Source of the DNA: Pithys albifrons albifrons | Taxonomy: Eukaryota; Chordata; Aves; Passeriformes; Thamnophilidae | Reading direction: 5' to 3' | Length of the DNA stretch: 64,000 nucleotides | Assembly (NCBI RefSeq): GCF_047495875.1 | Contig: NC_092461.1 | Coordinates: 51,827,511-51,891,510, forward strand | Shown here: positions 34,641 to 46,945 of the stretch, piece by piece | Position numbering within the stretch: the first letter of the stretch is position 1 | Layout of the letters: each line of letters begins with the position of its first letter | Position numbers and translations under genes: made by a program | The notes under the pieces: generated by a model | The model's database searches: none | What the model saw: the letters and a program-made list of their open reading frames with translations, nothing else | What the model was told of the DNA's origin: nothing

Positions 34641-37600
34641 TAAGCAGGAAAAACTACAGAAGTGAAAACCTTACTGGATAGCCCACTGAACAAAGTTTTT
34701 ACACCTTCTTAGTCCAGGAGCTTCCTTCAGTCCATTTTTAAACAAGGAACTTAAATTTTTCCATATCTGCAAGATCATGTTTTTGAGAGCACATGAGTTA
34801 TCTGAGAGCACATGAAGTAACGTATGCCTTCTGTCATAGTAAATATCCTGAAAAATACCCATGGGTTCCTTGAAACTCAGCAGTTAGGCTTAATCTTCGT
34901 GGCAAATTTGAGAGATTTCTTTTTTTTTTTTAAAGACTAATTGTCACAGAGGTACAGTTCACATTTCCTTACTTAGTAGTTGCATGCAGACAACGTCCAC
35001 ATCCTTCTCCCTCACAGACAGCAGGTTACATTGCTGCAATGCCAGGATATAGACACGTAACACCATGCTATGATTTCACAAGGAAAATTTGGTGTAAAAA
35101 AAGCTATGCCTAGCAAGCCAGCATACACAGATTATTACAGATTTGTAACAGTTCATTGGACACAACATTACACACAGAAAAAGATTATCCTTGCTCGTAT
35201 GAGTTTATACTTTAAACAGGCAACCTGGCATAGCAGGGCTGCTTTGTGTCCTGAAACACCTTGTTTTCCCTCCCTCACTCCAGCCTGCCACTGGTGTTTT
35301 GCAGACCTCTAACTAAACCTGGCTGGTATAGACATCCCTTTGAAAACTTCCAGGTGTTCAGCAAAAAGATGCAAAGAACTTAATTTTATTGGCTAAGCCA
35401 CAAAATGTTCATATTAGGGAATACACCTCTATTTCCATAGAAGAGCAGCACTGGAGTCCGACACCCTTTTTCTCATCTGAACATCAGGCTCCAACTCTCT
35501 TGTGCATTTCCTCAAAGGCCCTTCTTCCAGGCTGTAGCCAGACAAAGAGAGGGTATTTCCATTTTGTGGGATATTGAGTTCCAGCTGAAACATGAAATGC
35601 ACATTTGAAATTTCCAGCATTTTTTCAGCCAGGGGAAAAAATGTTTCCATCTGTAATGAAACAGAAGCTAACTGCATCAATCCTGGACCATCTGAACTCT
35701 GGCACAGCTCATGATCAGGGTCAAGTCGGAGGTTCAAGTAGGTCCCAGGTTACCAACAGGTGGGCACTCTCAGCAGGTGCCACCACAACCCCTGGCACTG
35801 CTACCCCATCCTGAAAAAGGCAGACAGGTAGTAGCATCACAGTGCTCACACCCCTGGCTTCTGCTGGGCATATAATGCCCTCTTACTTTCTTTCTATTAC
35901 ATATTGTTGCCTTTGAGTTACCTTAGGTTTTTCCACTAATGTTTTTGTATTTCCTAGAGAGTGCTGGAGAGACAAAAGAAGGGTGAATATATCCAGATAC
36001 TCATATGAGCTTTTCAAAACACAGTCTTTAGTGCTTGGGTTTTGCACTGGTGGGAGGAAGGGAAACCAAACCCCAATATTCTGTTACTGTCGTAAACTCC
36101 TCGAATTCTCCCACTTTCAATACTTCTGAAATTGGGGTCATGCACCATTGCCTCACTATATCCTTTTCACTCTGCTCTTTATAGATATTCTATATGAGGC
36201 TAGTCTACAGTTTCTGTCATCATTAGAGGATTTCATGACAAACGGGCTATAAGCCTGAACCTTTAATCCTTCCTATTCATGCAAGCGTAGAGACCCCAGG
36301 GAGTGCCCACATTATATTCTCATGGATGAGATTCTCTCAGTGTGAATCTCTTTCCTCTGAGGATATCCACCTCATCAATTGTTGCTTTCTGAAGGGAGAT
36401 CCCTAGAGCACCTCCACGTGAATCTTCACACTAATGAAGTAGTTATGGATAACAAATGCATCCAGGCAAAATCCCTGGATGCAAGGAAGACAAAACCCCA
36501 AAACTGCAGTTGTCATCAGGCTATGCTGAGAAGTTCATATAGTACTTATGCTACATATGGAAACACTGTCAGTGCATCCCTGTTTAAAAGTATTATAATT
36601 AACTTGATACTATTCCTATTATTGTCTGGTCCATAACATCCTCATCCAAGAAATTCTGAATTTCAGCTTTCCTAGAAAGCATTTTAGTAAGCGTAATGCT
36701 CCTCCCATCATATTGCTTGAGAACAGAGAGATTACATTGGATTCTTAGATAAAACACTCACTAGACTGGAGAAAAATTAAAAATATCAATCATGACTTTC
36801 ACAGGTAGAAAACCAAAAAAGAAAAGAGTTAAGATTATACTTTAAAAAGAAAGTCAAATTAATTCAGGTAAGAAATGCATGGACAAGACCCTTAAGCACT
36901 CTACATAATAAGGTGTGATAATATGACAAAATATTTATGCAGTTATCATGGAATGATTTTATTACACTGGTTCTAGATTAGGTTAAAAGTGTTTTAAAAG
37001 AAACTTTATGCATTTTTTACCTGCTGATGCTCCTAAAGATAGAGTTCATATTCCTTTTAACTGTGAAACTTCCCATTAAATATTTTTTTTCTTAATTTCA
37101 CTCTTACAAACAGGTTTACTATTGCTTCAAAGGCATGTGAACCTTCCAGAACTGGCCCAGTGGTTGATGTGGCTTTGAATAAGATTTGTCACACTTAAGA
37201 GCCCAAAGTCACTGGAACTTGCTGCTATTTCTGACTTTTATTGTTGTCTGTGGAGTGTATGATGGGATGGAGAGCCCTAAATCTCAGTGTCTAAACTCTT
37301 GACTTTGCTCCTGCACCATTTCTCTGAACACAGTGGAATCGTATGGGCCAAGGAGGAGAAAACTCTAGCACTGTTCCTCCCATAAGTACTACATACACAT
37401 TAACTGTAGATGAGAGGCTGTGAATGTCAGGGTCTCCTTTAAGACCACAGGGATTTTGTAGCTTAAGTCATCGTTACATGCACACTGCTCTACTGGCAAC
37501 AGAATAAATGAGTCTGAGTTTCTACAGGCTGGTGTCCTTGGTTCCTCCCCACCAAAATAATCTCAGCCTACCTTTGTGCTCTGAGGGACATCCCAGAAAC

Positions 37601-40179
37601 CAAGAAATAGAAGGGACTGGTGATCTGGACAGATTGCTTGTGCCATTTGAGCAAACCAGGACTTCTAGACTTTCCCGCAGCAGGAGAATTGATTTGAGCC
37701 ATTCATCTCAAATGAAATGCCTCATGTAAATTGTAGAAATTTGCTATTTGTCCTAAATCTGGTTAATTGGCTAGAAATAAACTACAGTAGTGAAGTATTC
37801 AACATTTGGGAAACATTGACATTCATTTTGCCTGAATAAATAATATTTAACCAGCATTTTACTGATTTTATTAGATGTATTTTACTGCAGGATCCTCATC
37901 CCTCTCAATTCACAGGACAAATATTTTAGAATTGGACCCAAATTATGTAGGACTTCTTTCTTCCTTGTAGACATTAAATTTTATGTCTGAAGACAACAAA
38001 GAGTACAGTCTTGTAACAAAGGCCCTATTGACAGTCCTGATAGCAGAGCATGGTGGGACTCTGAATTAAGGTTGTGGTTTTTTTCCCATAGTGTCAAAAG
38101 TATGAAGAAGCAAAAATTTAATGAACTGATTTCTTAAAGCTGAAAATGTTCAATAAGAGCTTTCTCAAAACAACCTTTCCCCTGCACTGTGCAAGTAATT
38201 TTCACTTGGGCGAAAAAACCTCCAGGAACAAGTAGCCAAAGTTTAGCAAAATTTTCTGAGAAGATTGAAAATATGTAGCATGAGCAAAACTGCTTGCAAT
38301 AGGAGGTAAAAACAATACTGCATAAAAATTAATCATGATTTATTTTTCAAATGTATCCTGTGCAAAAATATCATTTTGCACAATGCATTGCAGCTGAACT
38401 ATAGAGGAAGTACCTTTTTTAAGCAAAAGCATTTAACAGACATAAACATTAAACTTGTCCAAGGATCACATCTTTAACTACAGATCCAATTTACATTTAA
38501 TTTTAGCTTAAAAACTGGTTGGAAGATTTACTTGGGAAATGCCAGAAAACTTATCCAATGTGAAGTGTGGTAAATTGCTAAGGACTGGCTGCACTTTTCA
38601 TAAGAACCTAGACATTTAATCCCTTCAGAGCAAATCTTAGTCTTAAAAATGTCATCATACTTGGCCCTTCCAGCATGCTTTATAATTTACTATTATTTAT
38701 TGATTCTTACATATACAAACTCAGCTAGCAGAAAAGCAACCTTGCTACCATAGACTAGATGAGTATAAAAAAAGGAAAATTACTAATTTCCAGTGTTACC
38801 AACTATTGTTAACTAGTGGTTCCTTGATCAAATTCACTTCCTTTAAATTCTCTTAATTATTAAATGGTTCTTGATAGTTCAAACTAATACCAAATAAGAA
38901 AATAATGTTTAGTTGTGCAGCAGAGATTAAAGGGCTTCAACATGCTGACTGTTAACAGGAAGCAAAGAAAATGCATTTGTTCATCAAATAATTTTTACAA
39001 AGCCTCATATATTCTGTAAAAAATGGCCATTAGTGTTATTTCAAAGCCGTGACTGTGGTTTCTGCTAACTACTTACTACACAGCCATCATTTTGTAATAT
39101 AAACCAATGACTTGGTGATAAAGTGCACCAGTTGGAAACATAAACAGATGCATTATGGATAACTGAAGTACTGATTTCTCTTCTACAAATTCATTCTATG
39201 TCACTTAAAAGGAAAAATCAAAGGGACCTTATGTCTAGTAATATTTAGATACTCAGGATGTGCCTAAACTTAGCAAATTAAAGCAGTTCCAATAGTCTAT
39301 ATTGCAGAATGCTGAATTTTGGGTTCAAAAACCAAATGAGATGGAAAAAGCTTATGATCCCTTGATAAGCATTGCTAGAAATGAATTGGCATATGAAGGA
39401 GACAGAAAAGCCAAAAACAGCAAGAGTTGTGCTGTGCAGGGCTTTTGTAATGACTTTGTGGCCCTACTTCCCAGATTAAGTTTCCAGTTTTTGAAAATCA
39501 GACAGGCAAAGAAGAACGTTTTGAAAAATCAGATTCTTCTTTAGAACCGTCTGCGTGTTTTTATAACTATCCCATGGTAATGCAGACCCAATCCTAAAAC
39601 ACATAACACAAGCATGTAACCTCAACTGCAGGATAATGTCCTTGCCCTCAAAGAAAGTAACACTCCAGCTGTGCAGCAGAATTTGCCTGTTTGACAGTAT
39701 AAAAAATCTCCTATTCAGGTTTTAAAAGACTGGACCTTTACTATTGCATGCTTTAGAAGAAACTTCCAAAAATTTATCATACTTCACCTTGTATCAAGGG
39801 ATGAGTTGATTGACTACTCTCAGAAGGGAAATTCAATGTACCATCTCATATTCTAAACTAAAACCCCTTAGAAATCAGCAGAGAAATTTCCATTTCTCTG
39901 GACAATCTCCATTAGCTCTCTTAAAAATTGACCCTTTAAAATGTAGCCCCAAGAACAGTGCCCTTTTCATGAGTAATTTCCTGATGGAGGAAAGGCTTTC
40001 TTTAGCAACATTGTCCACAAAGCCTCTTGTAGCATTCTTATATCCAAGGTAAGTCTTTACAGTCCTGATGGCTGGATGAAAAGATGAAAGCAAAACTGTT
40101 TCAATTGTCCATTTCAAAGGGTAGTTGTTGGTAGTACCCTAGGTAGTGCCTGGTGAGGAGTTTTTCAAAGGTCTATCTG
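34641..40179. other. AT-rich sequence without recognised genes
   Basis: I see no gene, RNA or repeat family here. The longest open frames are about 100 codons, overlap on both strands and show no domain. Confidence 0.45.
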
Positions 40180-40350
40180 GGGACATGTGAGGAAGATTAG
40201 AGACACCAGGTATAAACTGGACCGAAAGGGATTCAATATGAGTATAAAGAAAAAAATCCACCAAGAATGAATTTAGCATTGGAATAGGTTGCCCAGTGAT
40301 GAAATCACAAGTTGCCTAAGCCCCATCAGGGGATCCTGGGCAACCCTATT
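40180..40350 (+). mobile_element. Probable CR1 3' relic
   Basis: A stretch containing GAGACACCAGGTATAAACTG and CATTGGAATAGGTTGCCCAG resembles the end of CR1 ORF2 in the plus orientation (the region coding HWNRLPR). It is heavily decayed and has no recognisable terminus. Confidence 0.5.
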
Positions 40351-42297
40351 TTCCAGAAACACACTATTATGGCAATCCTTTTCAAGTGCTTGCAACATGA
40401 ACAATCATTTGTGTCCTAACTGTGTCTTTGGCCAGGCACAGAGAAAGTAAAACCTGCTGTGTCTGGCTAAGACCATGCAGTGTGTCATCAAGAGCTGCAA
40501 AGTATCTCACAGATGTTGGCACCAGCTTTATACACAGGTTGGAAAAGTGAAATGGAAAAAATTTATCCCAGAAATATCTAGCTCTCAATCAAACATGAAA
40601 TTAAATTAGTCAGCAGAGTTCATAAAGGTCAGTCTTAGAGGGGAGAGGAACTGCTAAAATACATCTTTAATTGAACGAATAGCAATTGAAATAATACTTC
40701 CTAGGCTTCCGGAATGTCCCAAACTTGTTAACATGAGCACAAGTGAACAAGAATCTTTCCATTAATTTGATGTTGACAGTTTTCTCAATTTCTCCTTTTT
40801 ATTTCTTTCCTTTAATCTAAGAGGATTTTTACATTCTAAACAGTTTATATTGTCTGTATGCAACATTCTGCACAATGACCTAAGCCCACTTTGTATCAAC
40901 AAAACTCTAAGACCAAACAAGTCCCATATTTCACATGGAATTCTGATATTGCTTTCAGCATCTTTTAGAAACAAACAAATGAACAAAAACATGGAATTGG
41001 AAAAAAAAAATCTTTATTTTTATAAAAGCCTGTATTTTGGAATTTTTTTTTCTATTGAGAAAACTGAATATGCCATCATGTTTTGTTCGGAATACTTCAA
41101 GGAATAGATAAATAAACAACAACGGCAAAACTGGTATAGCCAATTGATTTTCAACCTCACTGTTGCTCTGTTTCTACTGTATCCTGGCTGAAAGCACCAG
41201 AGGAAAAAGCTGTTGTCAGTGCTGCCTTGCCTTCCTTTCTTCAATACCTCCAGCCAAAAGAGCCAGTTCAAATGCAGAATGCTAATTAACCATCACAAGG
41301 CAGTTTCTATCACTACATCTCCAGAGCTATTGCTGGAAAGGAAACTTTCTGACTCCAGTGGTGTGGTGAAGCAGTAAGGAGAGGAGGGATGCTCCAAGGT
41401 AGTATTTGATACCAAACACCGAAAGAACATGAGAGTGTGCATTAATATAATACACCTAGTCAATTTTTAAATTGAAGAAGGAAAAGAGAGGGCAGGGAAG
41501 GCCAAATTTAAGCTCGTAACATTAATTGCTTAATGAAGACTGACAAGAGTATATATAACAGGGCCATTTTATATTAAGAACAGTGCCCTCTGTGGTTTAA
41601 CAGAAAATGTGGTGTTGATTTCTTCTGTGTTGTATTTTTAAACACAGAAGCTAAGAGCACCCAAAATTGCCCTATTTAGTATAATCACTTAGCTCGATGA
41701 AAATCCTGTCATTTTAGTATGCTTGCCTCAGGAATGCAGATTACAAGTAGCAAACAGAGAGTAATCCACAAATAGCTTTAGAATCCTGTTTGAAAAATTG
41801 GCCTGCAAGCTATGTAGGTCTAAAAGCCAAGTGAGTACATTATGATCCAAAAAAGTGAACGATTTTTTTAAATGATTTATGTAAACTAGGAAAGAAAAAC
41901 TCAAGTTAAAACAAACTTGAGCATGTATTGTTGATACGATCACGTTTTAGAATACACTAAGTGTTCCAAATGGCCCTCAGATCGATTTTGGGAAGTAAAC
42001 AAAGCTCAGCTTTCAATGAGATTTAGGTTTTAAAACACAAGAAATTAGGTATAGGTTAATTCAAACATTCATTAAATCCAGACTGCCATGAGTTATATTC
42101 AATGGTCTAAAGTGATGACTAATGCAGATAACAGTCATGCTTATGCAATCTGTTACAGATAAGATGTTAAGTAAAATAGTTTGCACAAACTCTAATATAA
42201 AGGATCTTTCAAGTTAACAAAAGAGCCAAAATTAAAACATAATTTGAAACATGCATTTTGTTCTATATTTGAAATCAGAGAGTGTGTCCACATTTTT
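40351..42297. other. AT-rich sequence without recognised genes
   Basis: No gene or repeat is recognised. Confidence 0.4.
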
Positions 42298-42352
42298 TAC
42301 ACACACATACACATGGACAAACACACACACACACATACGCTCACACACACGT
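42298..42352 (+). repeat. Interrupted (CA)n microsatellite
   Basis: ACACAC runs are interrupted by TAC, TGGA and GCTC. The longest pure run is at about 42325-42336. Confidence 0.85.
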
Positions 42353-44706
42353 TATTTTAATAGATGCCAGATGGGAAAAGCACTTGACATCCAGTTTACT
42401 TTCTGCAAAGCAAATGTAGCAGCCTTGCCATTGTGCTTGTGTGGTGCAGAGCAACCCCCAGAGATGCAGCATAGCCCCTGCCAGGCTGGTGGCCCCAGGA
42501 CCTGGTGTGACACAGTTGGTCACAAAGGAGCAATGCCAGCTAGGATGCATCCTGGGGACACCTGTGGAGAAGGTGGGGGCACCTTGGGAGAAGGAAGCAG
42601 CCAAAATCATCTCCCATCCCTTGCAAGCAGATAAGTCTACAGATGGAAGGAGGACACAGGCCAGGTACCTCAGTAATCTCAGCCTCTCCTTTTGCAAGAG
42701 AGCCTTTGGAGAATTGAAGGGTTGCTAGGTATTTTCCACACTGTTTGCTTCTCCCCTGCTCCAGCTGAGCTTTGTCTCCCTCTCCATGGTTTGGGCAATG
42801 GCCTACACCTCTGTAGGCCAAGGGCAGGAGCATCATCGTGAACAGCTGAGCCCCAGAGTGGGGTCCAAACCATGTTGGTATTCCCCTCTGTGTAAGGCAC
42901 TATGATTTTCCCCACTATTAGCAACTGGAAAAGTCTTCCTTGATGACAATATACAGTAAGTCATGTTACACTCCTACAAGCTCTAAGTCATGCACCAAGA
43001 CTGCTCTGGACACCCTGCCAAGCTAAAGGATGCTGGCTGGCACCCAAACACCTTACAGTCCGAATCAGGTGACAGCAGATAGAGAAGGGGCCCTTGGCAA
43101 CATGGCACCTGACGATGTTAAGCACACATCTGCTGGCAGAGTCTTACCAAAATTTTAATATGTAGTGTCTAATTTGCCTTTGGGCAAGCTACAGGGAAAA
43201 TCACAACGCTCCACAGCTCAGTTTCAGTGGTTAGTGATCTGAAGCATCAGTGTGTTGTTCTCACAGGCACCAGGATGAGAACTGCTGAAGCAGCTGGAGG
43301 AATAGCAAAGCAGGTTTGCAATACAATAAAGCTATTACCCTATTTCATTCATGGCTGTTCATAAAAGGCTCTGAAGATGTAAAGGGTAATATAAGCACTA
43401 AGTGATATTGTTAGTGTTTCAAAAGCTACTGTGGCTTTTAGGTTTAATACATTTACAGCATGGAAAAAAAGCCTAACACTGTCCCATAACTGGAAAGCCT
43501 TCAGTGGGCGAAGAGTGTAAAATGAACTTCCAAGTATCTATCAAAATAATTATATTAATTTGAAATAGTTGTATTAGTAAAGTATTATAGTGTAAAGTCT
43601 TATTAGAGTTAGCTGGATGTCTGAGATGGATATGGGAAGATGAAGGAATGAAACATTTATTTTACTACTTTGGATGTCACTTTTGTTAATATATCTTGTT
43701 GTAGAGTGCTTTTCTGGCTGGGCCTTTCTATAAACTCAGCATTGCTAGGCACAGCACAGACATGTCTGAATAATCTCCAAAGGCAGTTTCACTTTGTTGA
43801 TTGATGCTGATATAGGTGCACGTATTTGGAACCTCCTGCTGTGTATTGTCCCAGCACCTCTTTATCCACTGGCATCAAACTTCAGCACCTCAGTTTTGTG
43901 GCACTTGGGAGCATTTCCCAGTTCCTAAGAAGTCGTTGGTTTGCCTGAAAATTCCAAATTCAAAGTTACTATACTGGGCTTGTAGTTTTGCTATACAGAG
44001 CTAGTTCTGCAGCTGAGCATATCCAGTGCTATCTTCCCTTTCACCAACAGGAAACTAACTTCAGTGGAAATTGAAATGGCACTTGAATCATAAAAGAAAG
44101 CATTGGAAAAAGGGGTTGGGCAAGTGGACGTGCCATCAAAACAAAACCAAAAAAAATCACAAGAATATAAAATACAAAATATATTTTTAATTACCCACTG
44201 TGGACTGTTCAGTCTCATGGGAGCTGTGGGCAAATTGCTCCCTGTCTCCACTTGCATCCATGACTGCATTTCTTGGCAAGACCTTATCTCCTGCGTTCCA
44301 GAAAGACTCTTAGGATACACTGGCATATCCTCACTGGGAATAGGATCCACTGTCAAAGATATAGGGAAGGAAAACCCAACCCTTAATAGAAGGAAACCTG
44401 AAGATTCTAAAATCACTGTTCATAAACCAGCTAAGGCATAGAAATACTTAATCTATTTAGAATAATACTTAATCTATTTAGAATAGTTTGATTAATAATT
44501 TGGATGCCATATTGCAGAAGAAGAAAAGACACATAATTAACGATCTGTTATTTACAGGGTTTGATTTTCATCTTATTGAAGCCTCAGGCTTCTTAGTGAG
44601 TATAAAGGCATCTTGATTCTTAAAGAGAGCCTGAGATTTATATTTTTCTCATTAATACCTAAATATATATCCCTAGCAATATATTTCCAGTTTTCTCATT
44701 AGATGT
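42353..44706. other. Sequence without recognised genes
   Basis: A GC-richer patch at 42380-42860 holds overlapping frames of 80-127 codons on both strands but no domain. The rest is AT-rich. Confidence 0.4.
44443..44484 (+). repeat. Two-copy 21-bp tandem duplication
   Basis: The unit AATACTTAATCTATTTAGAA(T) occurs twice in direct succession without mismatch. It is a small local duplication with no evident function. Confidence 0.9.
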
Positions 44707-45291
44707 TGCCATGATTTAATCCCAGTCAGCAGCTCAACCCTACTCAGCCGCTCACTCACTCTTTGACAGTGGGATAGGGGAGAGAATAAGAAGAGTAAAA
44801 GTAACAAAACTCATGGGCAGGAATAAAGACAATTTAATGGGTAAAGCAAAAGCTGTGCATGCAAGCAACACAAAACAAGGAATTAATTCCCTGTTTCCAA
44901 TGGCTAGGCAGGTGTTCAGCCATCTCCAGGATGGCAGGACCCCACTACATATAACAGTGACTTAGGAAGACAAACCCCATCACTCCAGTCATCCTTCCCT
45001 TCCTTATTCTTCTCCCAGCTTTATACACTGAGCATGACAACATATGGTCTGGCATATCCCTTTTGTCAGCTGTCCCAGCTGTGTCCCCTCCCAACTCCTT
45101 GTGCACCCCCAGCCTATTCATCTGGGAGGTGTTATGAGAAGCGCAAAAGGCCTTGATACTGTGTAATCACTGGTCAGCAATAACAAAAACATCCCGGAAT
45201 TACCAACACTGTTTTCAACACAAATTCAAAACACAGCCCCATAATAGGTGTTGTGAAGAAAACTATCTCCATCCCAGCCAAAACCAGCACA
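44707..45291 (-). repeat. Solo LTR of an avian ERVL-type element
   Basis: On the minus strand the element starts TGTGCTGGTTTTGGCTGGGA, the usual opening of avian ERVL LTRs, and ends in TTAAATCATGGCA. A TATAAA box lies at 45025-45020 and an ATTAAA poly(A) signal at 44838-44833. No internal retroviral sequence flanks it, so it is a solo LTR left by recombination. The adjoining bases (gatgt left, gctgc right) match at only three of five positions, so the target duplication is decayed or my ends are off by a base or two. Confidence 0.82.
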
Positions 45292-45389
45292 GCTGCATGC
45301 TAAAAGTGTTGCAGGTATCATAGATGGTTGCCCATGAACAGCAAGAGTTTCGTCAGGGTAGACCAGTCTTTAAAAGGTACTTAAAGAAT

Positions 45390-46195
45390 AATTCAATTAT
45401 CAGCCACAGCCATCATGGGCTCATAAGTGGAAAGACCTTTTTAACTAATTTGATAGTCCTTCTATAATAGGGTGATATGTGGATGTAGGAGTTGAATACA
45501 TCATTAGCAGGTTTGCAGATGATATCAAACTAGAAGGTGTCACTGACTCTTTTCAAGGACAAGATGCCTTGCAGAGGGATCTAGGTACTTGCAGCATTGG
45601 GCAGTGATTAATGGCATCAACTATAGCAAGTCCGAATGCAGGTTCTGAGTCTGGGATGGTGTGGCTGGAAAGAAGCTCTGCAGGAAGGGATCTGGAGGTG
45701 TTGGTCAGCAGCAGGCTTAGTAGAAGTCAACAGTGTGCCTGGGCAGCTCAGAGGGCAAAGCCCCTCCTGGGGTGCACCAAACTCAGCATCACCAGCTGGT
45801 CAACAGAGGTGACTGTCCCGCTGTACAGTGTTGGTGTGGCCTCACCTTGGGCACTGTGTGCTGTTCTGGGCCTCACAGTTAAACAAGGATGTGAAGGTCC
45901 TTCAAAATTACCAGAGGAAACATAGGACATATGGGAATGGTTCAAAGATGCACCAGGGGAGGCTTATACAGGACATAAAGGAGCATTTTTTTGTTACTGA
46001 GAGGATGGTCAAACACTAGAAAAGGCTTCTTAGAGGTGGTGGGTGCCCCAAGCCTGTCAGTGTGCAAAAGGCATTTGGATAAAACCCTTAATAACATATG
46101 CTAACTTTTGTTCAGGTCTGAAGTGGTCAGGCAGTTTGACTCGGTGATCATGGTAGGTCCTTTCCAGTTGGAAATGTTCTATTATATTCTATTAA
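45390..46195 (+). mobile_element. CR1 LINE 3' fragment
   Basis: The plus strand reads as decayed CR1 reverse transcriptase and C-terminus. FADDIKLEGVTDS-like sequence lies near 45510-45550, SRQCAWAAQRAKPLLGC in a 104-codon frame (45611-45925) and an ALGTVCCSGP-like stretch near 45840. It ends in GGTCCTTTCCAGTTGGAAATG and an ATTCTATT repeat tail at 46176-46195. The 3' end is intact and the 5' end is uncertain, possibly reaching the solo LTR at 45291. Confidence 0.85.
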
Positions 46196-46228
46196 ACAAT
46201 CTTCTTCATTTATGAGCATATGCCCATC

Positions 46229-46854
46229 TGTCCTAGTTCAGCAGAAGGGACCAGCTAACCCTGTGTGGGGGTGATCAAAGCTGTGTATTCTACCCCCTCT
46301 ATTCATTCCCCAAGGTCAATGGGCCATTAGCAGCAGCTGCCCCGGGAGCCATTATCACCTTCACACCCAGCCTGAGGGGAGCGGAGCTGCTAATGGGCCA
46401 TCAACAGCTCAACACCCCCTGGCTCCCAGAGTTAATCACACATTGTGTGAGTCCCCGCCCAGGGGGAGGGACTGAGTACTCCCTGAGGGTACATAAGTGG
46501 TGGGTAAGAAGACCTCGGGAACCTCTTGTCGGATCCAGAGCAGCAGCAGGACCTTGACAGGAGGAGATCACTGCTCTCGCCCAGACCACAGCCCTCACCT
46601 GCACCAACAGGTTTTTCTTTTCCTTTTGCTCTGGACTTGGGGGAACCACAGGGGTCTCAGCACAAGGGCAAACAAACCCCCTTGGGTTTGTGCCCCAGGA
46701 CACTGGGTTATACTGCTGGGGTTTTGTGAGTTGAAAGCAATCTCCCTTGTGTGTCAGTGTTGTTATTGTAATATTATTATTAAGTTTTAGCTCTGACTTA
46801 TAATCTCTCTCATGGTGAGTTCATTTCCCCTGCTGGTTCACCTTTAAACCAGCA
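46229..46854 (+). repeat. ERV-B 5' LTR
   Basis: This 626-bp LTR starts TGTCCTAGTTCAGCAG and ends CTTTAAACCAGCA. A TACATAAG TATA-like box lies near 46490 and an ATTATTAAG poly(A)-like signal near 46777-46785. Most differences from the 3' copy are transitions. The sequence before it (cccatc) does not match the sequence after the 3' LTR. Confidence 0.93.
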
Positions 46855-46861
46855 TATCTTT

Positions 46862-46879
46862 TGGCGCCCAACGTGGGGC
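46862..46879 (+). promoter_or_regulatory. ERV-B primer-binding site (tRNA-Lys type)
   Basis: TGGCGCCCAACGTGGGGC lies seven bases after the LTR. It matches the lysine-1,2 primer-binding site known from Mason-Pfizer-type betaretroviruses and other lysine-primed elements. The leader that follows is only 66 nt before the gag ATG. Confidence 0.88.
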
Positions 46880-46945
46880 CACGAGAGAGAAGTCAGAATT
46901 ACAATTTCATTTTGTGTATTTGGATACAGAAACTCCCTGATTACC

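Noticed and set aside
42298..42352. Possible CRISPR-like or other spaced repeat
   Set aside because: It is a simple interrupted CA microsatellite with no spacer structure, and the genome is vertebrate.
43991..44416. 141-codon frame (-) overlapping a 112-codon frame (+)
   Set aside because: Both strands are open over the same stretch, neither has a domain, and no splice sites support an exon.
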